Below, piece after piece: positions 7,127 to 9,581 of a stretch of DNA of 9,581 nt; position 1 is the first letter of the stretch, and the number at the start of each line of letters is the position of its first letter. Origin of the DNA: Candidatus Dadabacteria bacterium (GTDB taxonomy: Bacteria; Desulfobacterota_D; UBA1144; Nemesobacterales; UBA2774); assembly GCA_030632765.1 (NCBI GenBank), contig DAOVUC010000045.1:1-9581 (forward strand). The letters run 5' to 3'. Position numbers and translations under genes: made by a program. Under the pieces are notes generated by a model. The model saw only the letters and a list, made by a program, of their open reading frames with translations, was not told the DNA's origin and ran no database searches.

Positions 7127-7150
7127 ACTTTAATAACTATATATAATAAG

Positions 7151-7191
7151 AAAGGACGTCTTCAGCCATATAAGTTTGGGACGTCCTTTTT
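7151..7191 (+). terminator. Rho-independent terminator after the ydbH-lipoprotein operon
   Basis: A perfect ten-base-pair stem pairs AAAGGACGTC (7151-7160) with GACGTCCTTT (7180-7189). The loop is 19 bases, within which CCA and TGG (7166-7168, 7177-7179) can add an inner pair set. A run of T (7187-7191) follows. It begins 24 bases after the stop codon, so it closes the two-gene operon. A-rich sequence on the 5' side could let it work weakly in reverse. Confidence 0.88.
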
Positions 7192-7277
7192 CATTTAATA
7201 TCTCTTTCAACTTCGCAGTTGGTGTAGATGATTCATACGAAAATTACGGATTTAAAGTAACTTGCCGCTTCTAATTC

Positions 7278-7334
7278 TTGTCATAAAATTGCTTTTTTGT
7301 ATTACTTTTTTTAATATAAGCAGTGGTGTATAAA
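7278..7334 (+). promoter_or_regulatory. Candidate promoter region of the ligand-gated channel gene
   Basis: TTGTCA (7278-7283, five of six consensus positions) is followed after 16 bases by TATTAC (7300-7305, four of six). Stronger -10-like boxes TATAAG (7315-7320) and TATAAA (7329-7334) lie nearer the gene but lack a good -35 box. A promoter is expected here because the operon before it ends in a terminator. The rest of 7192-7357 is AT-rich and I see no further structure in it. Confidence 0.35.
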
Positions 7335-7357
7335 TTTCTTACACAAGAATATCAATT

Positions 7358-8431
7358 ATGAACTCATATAGAATAATACCACTAATAGCGCTCCTGATCT
7401 GCTTTTTTATCACATCTTACTCCTTTGCTCAGGATTCAGAAGAGGCAATTTTTGAATTGGATTGTGCTATTCCTTTGGAAGCTCAACATATAAGACCCGG
7501 CACTGAGGGCACAGAAATACCTGTTAAAATTGGGTTCTTTGTAATTGATATTAAAGAAATAGATGATTTAGAGCAAACTTACACAGCTGATTTTTGGTTC
7601 AACACAACTTGGAACGACCCTCGTTTATCAGAAAAAGTGCTTGGTAAATCATTGGAAAATTGCATCTATAAAATAAATGAAATTTGGGCTCCACAAGTAA
7701 TTGTAATAAATAGGAATGGTGGTGAGGAGCTCCTGGATATAATTGCAAGAGTCGATTCTGATGGCAATGTAAATTTTAAGCAGCGCTATGTTGGAGAGCT
7801 TACTTCAGACTTAGACTTCGCTGATTTTCCCTTTGATAATCAGGTTTTACATTTTATAATGGCAGCTGTAGGGGTTGATGGCAGAGACATCGCTTTTGAA
7901 GTAGATAATACAACAACCGGCCAAAGAAGCTCATTTTCTGCGGAAGGCTGGACAATAAAACTTGCCGACGCTAAAAATACTAATGAACTTCTCAAAACAT
8001 GGGGCGACGAACCGATATTAAATCTTAAGCGTATAGATTTCACTCTTGTTGCGGAGCGGGCTAAGCTTTATTATTTATGGAAAGTAATAGCCCCTCTTTG
8101 CCTAATAGTGCTTATGGCATGGGCCGTTTTTTGGATCGATCCCAAGCACCTTGGTCCTCAAGTAGGACTTTCTACGGCAACTGTATTTACCCTGATAGCT
8201 TATAGGTTTAGCGTTGGGTTCAGTTTGCCGAAAGTTCCCTATTTTACTCGACTCGATGCGTTTGTTTTATTTTCGACATTATTGGTGTTTATAGCTTTAG
8301 GTACCGCAATTGCTACCAGCAAGATTTCATCTGACGGCAAGAACAGACTGGCCAAAAAAATAGAAAAATATATGAGAGTGATATATTTAATTGTTTTTGT
8401 AAGTATAATTGTATTTACATTGTTGTTATAA
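7358..8431 (+). CDS. Prokaryotic pentameric ligand-gated ion channel (Cys-loop receptor homologue)
   Basis: A 357-residue inner-membrane channel subunit of the GLIC/ELIC family, with its ligand-binding domain in the periplasm. A signal peptide (1-24, cleavage at SFA/Q) is followed by a beta-sandwich domain with family landmarks: FWFNTTWNDPRL (79-90), IWAPQV (109-114), the Cys-loop equivalent DFPFDNQ (156-162) and a loop-C tryptophan (198). Four helices follow: M1 at about 237-260, M2 at 268-289, M3 at 297-320, M4 at 339-357, with the M2-M3 loop SLPKVPY. The two loop cysteines are replaced by Ser150 and Leu164, usual in bacteria. No large M3-M4 cytoplasmic domain is present. Aligning M2 to the glycine receptor without gaps gives Q0', G2', A6', F9', A13', F16'; there is no acidic residue at -1' or -2'. 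The motif TLIAYRF matches TVVAYAF of ELIC. The ribosome site is weak (AAGAA). Family certain; ligand and ion selectivity unknown. Confidence 0.95.
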   Translation: MNSYRIIPLIALLICFFITSYSFAQDSEEAIFELDCAIPLEAQHIRPGTEGTEIPVKIGFFVIDIKEIDDLEQTYTADFWFNTTWNDPRLSEKVLGKSLENCIYKINEIWAPQVIVINRNGGEELLDIIARVDSDGNVNFKQRYVGELTSDLDFADFPFDNQVLHFIMAAVGVDGRDIAFEVDNTTTGQRSSFSAEGWTIKLADAKNTNELLKTWGDEPILNLKRIDFTLVAERAKLYYLWKVIAPLCLIVLMAWAVFWIDPKHLGPQVGLSTATVFTLIAYRFSVGFSLPKVPYFTRLDAFVLFSTLLVFIALGTAIATSKISSDGKNRLAKKIEKYMRVIYLIVFVSIIVFTLLL

Positions 8432-8487
8432 TGTTTACTGGCAGGTATCTGTTCCCAAATAACACATTTGTATGAGAGAGTATAATC

Positions 8488-9321
8488 ATGCACAAAAAAT
8501 TGATTTTAGGATTATTTATTTTTTCTCTGTCAATTGTTTTACCTAGTTGTGACGGTGGCGGCACTGGCGGGAATATATTACTTGAAGGTGTAGTGCTTAA
8601 CTTCTCCCAGTTTGGCGAAATTACTGTTACGGTATTACAAGGTAACACCAGACTAGGTAGAACCACAGTAAGCCCTGAAGGTAACTTTGGTATACGTTTT
8701 AATTCATCGACCGGAGTAGTTACTTTAAGATTTGAATCAAACTCTTTCAATGCTGAAAGACCCAATATTAGAGTTGTTAATCAAAGTACTACAAATTTAG
8801 ACATTACTCTTCAGCAAAACCCTACACTTATAACAATCAATCGGTGGCAAATCTTTCAGGATCCGCTTTCTCTTTCAGGGGATAGTGAGATACAATTTAG
8901 TGAAAGCCTTGCTGAATTCAATCTAGATGCGATTGGTGGAAACTGTATATTTGCAAGCGGTACTAGCCTGATCTCATACAGTGTAAAGAGCATCAATATA
9001 ACAAATTGCAGAGAAGGTGTGAGGGCTCAGATTTCAGCCTCTATAGTTCTGGAAGCAGATGAAGGTATAGTGATATCCAGTAACCGGGATGCAATTTTAG
9101 CTCTTGATGATGCATTGGTTGAGGTGGGTCAGACCTCAAATCCTGTAAACAACTCTATTATTGTTGAATCAGCAAACCAATTTGGGATAAACGCTGCGGG
9201 AAATTCGATTGTAAATATTGATCCGCAAAATCAGTGTTCTATAAGTGGTGGTAGAATGGCGCTTAATATCAACGGTAACGCAAGTGTTGATACTGCCAGT
9301 TGCACCCTTTCTAACGGATAG
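8488..9321 (+). CDS. Lipoprotein with a beta-sandwich domain and a likely beta-helix (277 aa)
   Basis: A lipoprotein signal (KK, then a hydrophobic core) ends in LPSC, giving Cys21 as the lipidated residue, followed by the flexible DGGGTGG. Asp at +2 would, under the enterobacterial Lol rule, keep it in the inner membrane facing the periplasm; that rule may not hold here. Residues about 30-110 look like a carboxypeptidase-regulatory-type beta sandwich (LLEGVVL, ITVTVLQGNTRLG, TTVSPEGNFGIRF, VVTLRFES). Residues about 125-277 consist of short strands and Asn/Gly turns (IQFSES, INITNC, IVISSNRDAILALDDALVEV, INAAGNSIVNI, ALNINGNASV), as in right-handed parallel beta-helices. Four cysteines (153, 174, 250, 272) could form two disulfides. 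GAGAG about seven bases before the ATG is a modest ribosome site. The gene starts 56 bases after the channel gene in the same direction with no terminator visible, so co-transcription is plausible. I know no specific function; the fold calls are from pattern only. Confidence 0.85.
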   Translation: MHKKLILGLFIFSLSIVLPSCDGGGTGGNILLEGVVLNFSQFGEITVTVLQGNTRLGRTTVSPEGNFGIRFNSSTGVVTLRFESNSFNAERPNIRVVNQSTTNLDITLQQNPTLITINRWQIFQDPLSLSGDSEIQFSESLAEFNLDAIGGNCIFASGTSLISYSVKSINITNCREGVRAQISASIVLEADEGIVISSNRDAILALDDALVEVGQTSNPVNNSIIVESANQFGINAAGNSIVNIDPQNQCSISGGRMALNINGNASVDTASCTLSNG

Positions 9322-9352
9322 TAGCTACGGACCTGCTTTTATTGGATTTAAT

Positions 9353-9581
9353 TTACCTTAATATGGCCCAGGACCTCCATCCGAATTCAATAACTATACA
9401 ACTTTCGGTATTAATAGCCTTTTCCTGAATTTGTCCTTTAAGTGTTTTCCCATCCTCTGAAAGGATCAGTTTTAAATCATTCCATTGCTCGCACTGAGAA
9501 GGACACATGTCCATGCATTCCTCCAAAGGCATAAGAAAAAATTGCTGTATCTGTCCAACCAGTAGATTTCCTTGAAGTCTC
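9353..9581 (-). CDS. 3' end of an unknown cysteine-containing protein, truncated by the window edge
   Basis: On the minus strand a frame is open from the right edge to TAA at 9353-9355, giving 75 residues. It has no stop over 228 bases, an ordinary protein-like composition, and ends 31 bases from the convergent stop of the lipoprotein gene. Four cysteines occur, three close together in EECMDMCPSQCEQW and one in TESCIVIEF. The stretch NDLKLILSEDGKTLKGQIQ has the alternating-strand look of small secreted beta-barrel or lipocalin-like domains in which a strand ends in DGKTLxG. I cannot name a family. The real start lies outside the window; an internal Met 17 codons in has no convincing ribosome site. 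The paired cysteines would fit an exported protein, which is inference. Confidence 0.62.
   Translation of the reverse strand, partial: RLQGNLLVGQIQQFFLMPLEECMDMCPSQCEQWNDLKLILSEDGKTLKGQIQEKAINTESCIVIEFGWRSWAILR

Noticed and set aside
7840..8765. Minus-strand open frames at 7840-8043, 8239-8493 and 8415-8765
   Set aside because: They overlap the channel gene and the lipoprotein gene, both strongly supported, and their translations show no recognisable domain.
9321..9328. Palindrome GTAGCTAC between the convergent genes at the right end
   Set aside because: It is a perfect eight-base palindrome with no loop and no T run, so it cannot form a terminator hairpin. It is short enough to be chance.
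1..9581. Search by eye for CRISPR arrays, tRNA or rRNA genes, insertion-sequence ends, attachment sites and riboswitches
   Set aside because: No regularly spaced repeats, cloverleaf-like segments, transposase frames or long inverted repeats were seen. The gaps between genes are short and AT-rich.

Overview
The window is AT-rich, tightly packed bacterial DNA that uses the standard code. The organism is a double-membrane (Gram-negative-type) bacterium. The evidence is two lipoproteins with lipoboxes and a complete locus for an envelope-spanning AsmA-like (YdbH-type) protein with its partner lipoprotein. DUF1318 lipoproteins that begin with a Cys-(x)-TVNxYFP segment are, from family knowledge, typical of deltaproteobacterial (Desulfobacterota-like) and neighbouring lineages. 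I cannot fix the taxon from this window alone.

Layout from left to right: (1) 1-845, the 3' part of a tetratricopeptide-repeat protein that begins outside the window. (2) 891-1226, a small soluble protein of unknown function. (3) 1246-2046, minus strand, a biotin-protein ligase (BirA) without a DNA-binding domain. (4) 2209-2616, a small exported OB-fold protein, divergent from birA. (5) 2716-6447, a 1243-residue YdbH-like, AsmA-superfamily protein with one N-terminal membrane anchor. (6) 6461-7126, a lipoprotein that joins a YnbE-like membrane-proximal strand to a YdbL-like DUF1318 domain, followed by a strong intrinsic terminator at 7151-7191. (7) 7358-8431, a prokaryotic pentameric ligand-gated ion channel (Cys-loop receptor homologue). 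(8) 8488-9321, a lipoprotein with a small beta-sandwich domain followed by a likely beta-helix. (9) 9353-9581, minus strand, the 3' end of a cysteine-containing reading frame that runs off the right edge. No stretch longer than 300 bases lacks a gene; the longest gap is 7127-7357.

How the genes work together: the YdbH-like gene and the lipoprotein gene after it form a two-gene unit with a 13-base gap and one terminator. This corresponds to the three-gene ydbH-ynbE-ydbL operon of enterobacteria, whose products build an inner-to-outer-membrane bridge for phospholipid movement. Here the two small partners appear to be one polypeptide. The channel gene and the following lipoprotein gene lie in the same direction 56 bases apart with no terminator seen between them, so they may be co-transcribed. 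A functional link between them is only inferred. The left-hand genes (TPR, small hypothetical, birA, OB-fold) look like ordinary chromosomal neighbours.

I see no mobile element, CRISPR array, tRNA or rRNA, and no clear novel defence or biosynthetic system. The items most worth a second look are the fused bridge lipoprotein, a nine-G tract inside the YdbH-like gene, and the unusual pore sequence of the ligand-gated channel with its lipoprotein neighbour.
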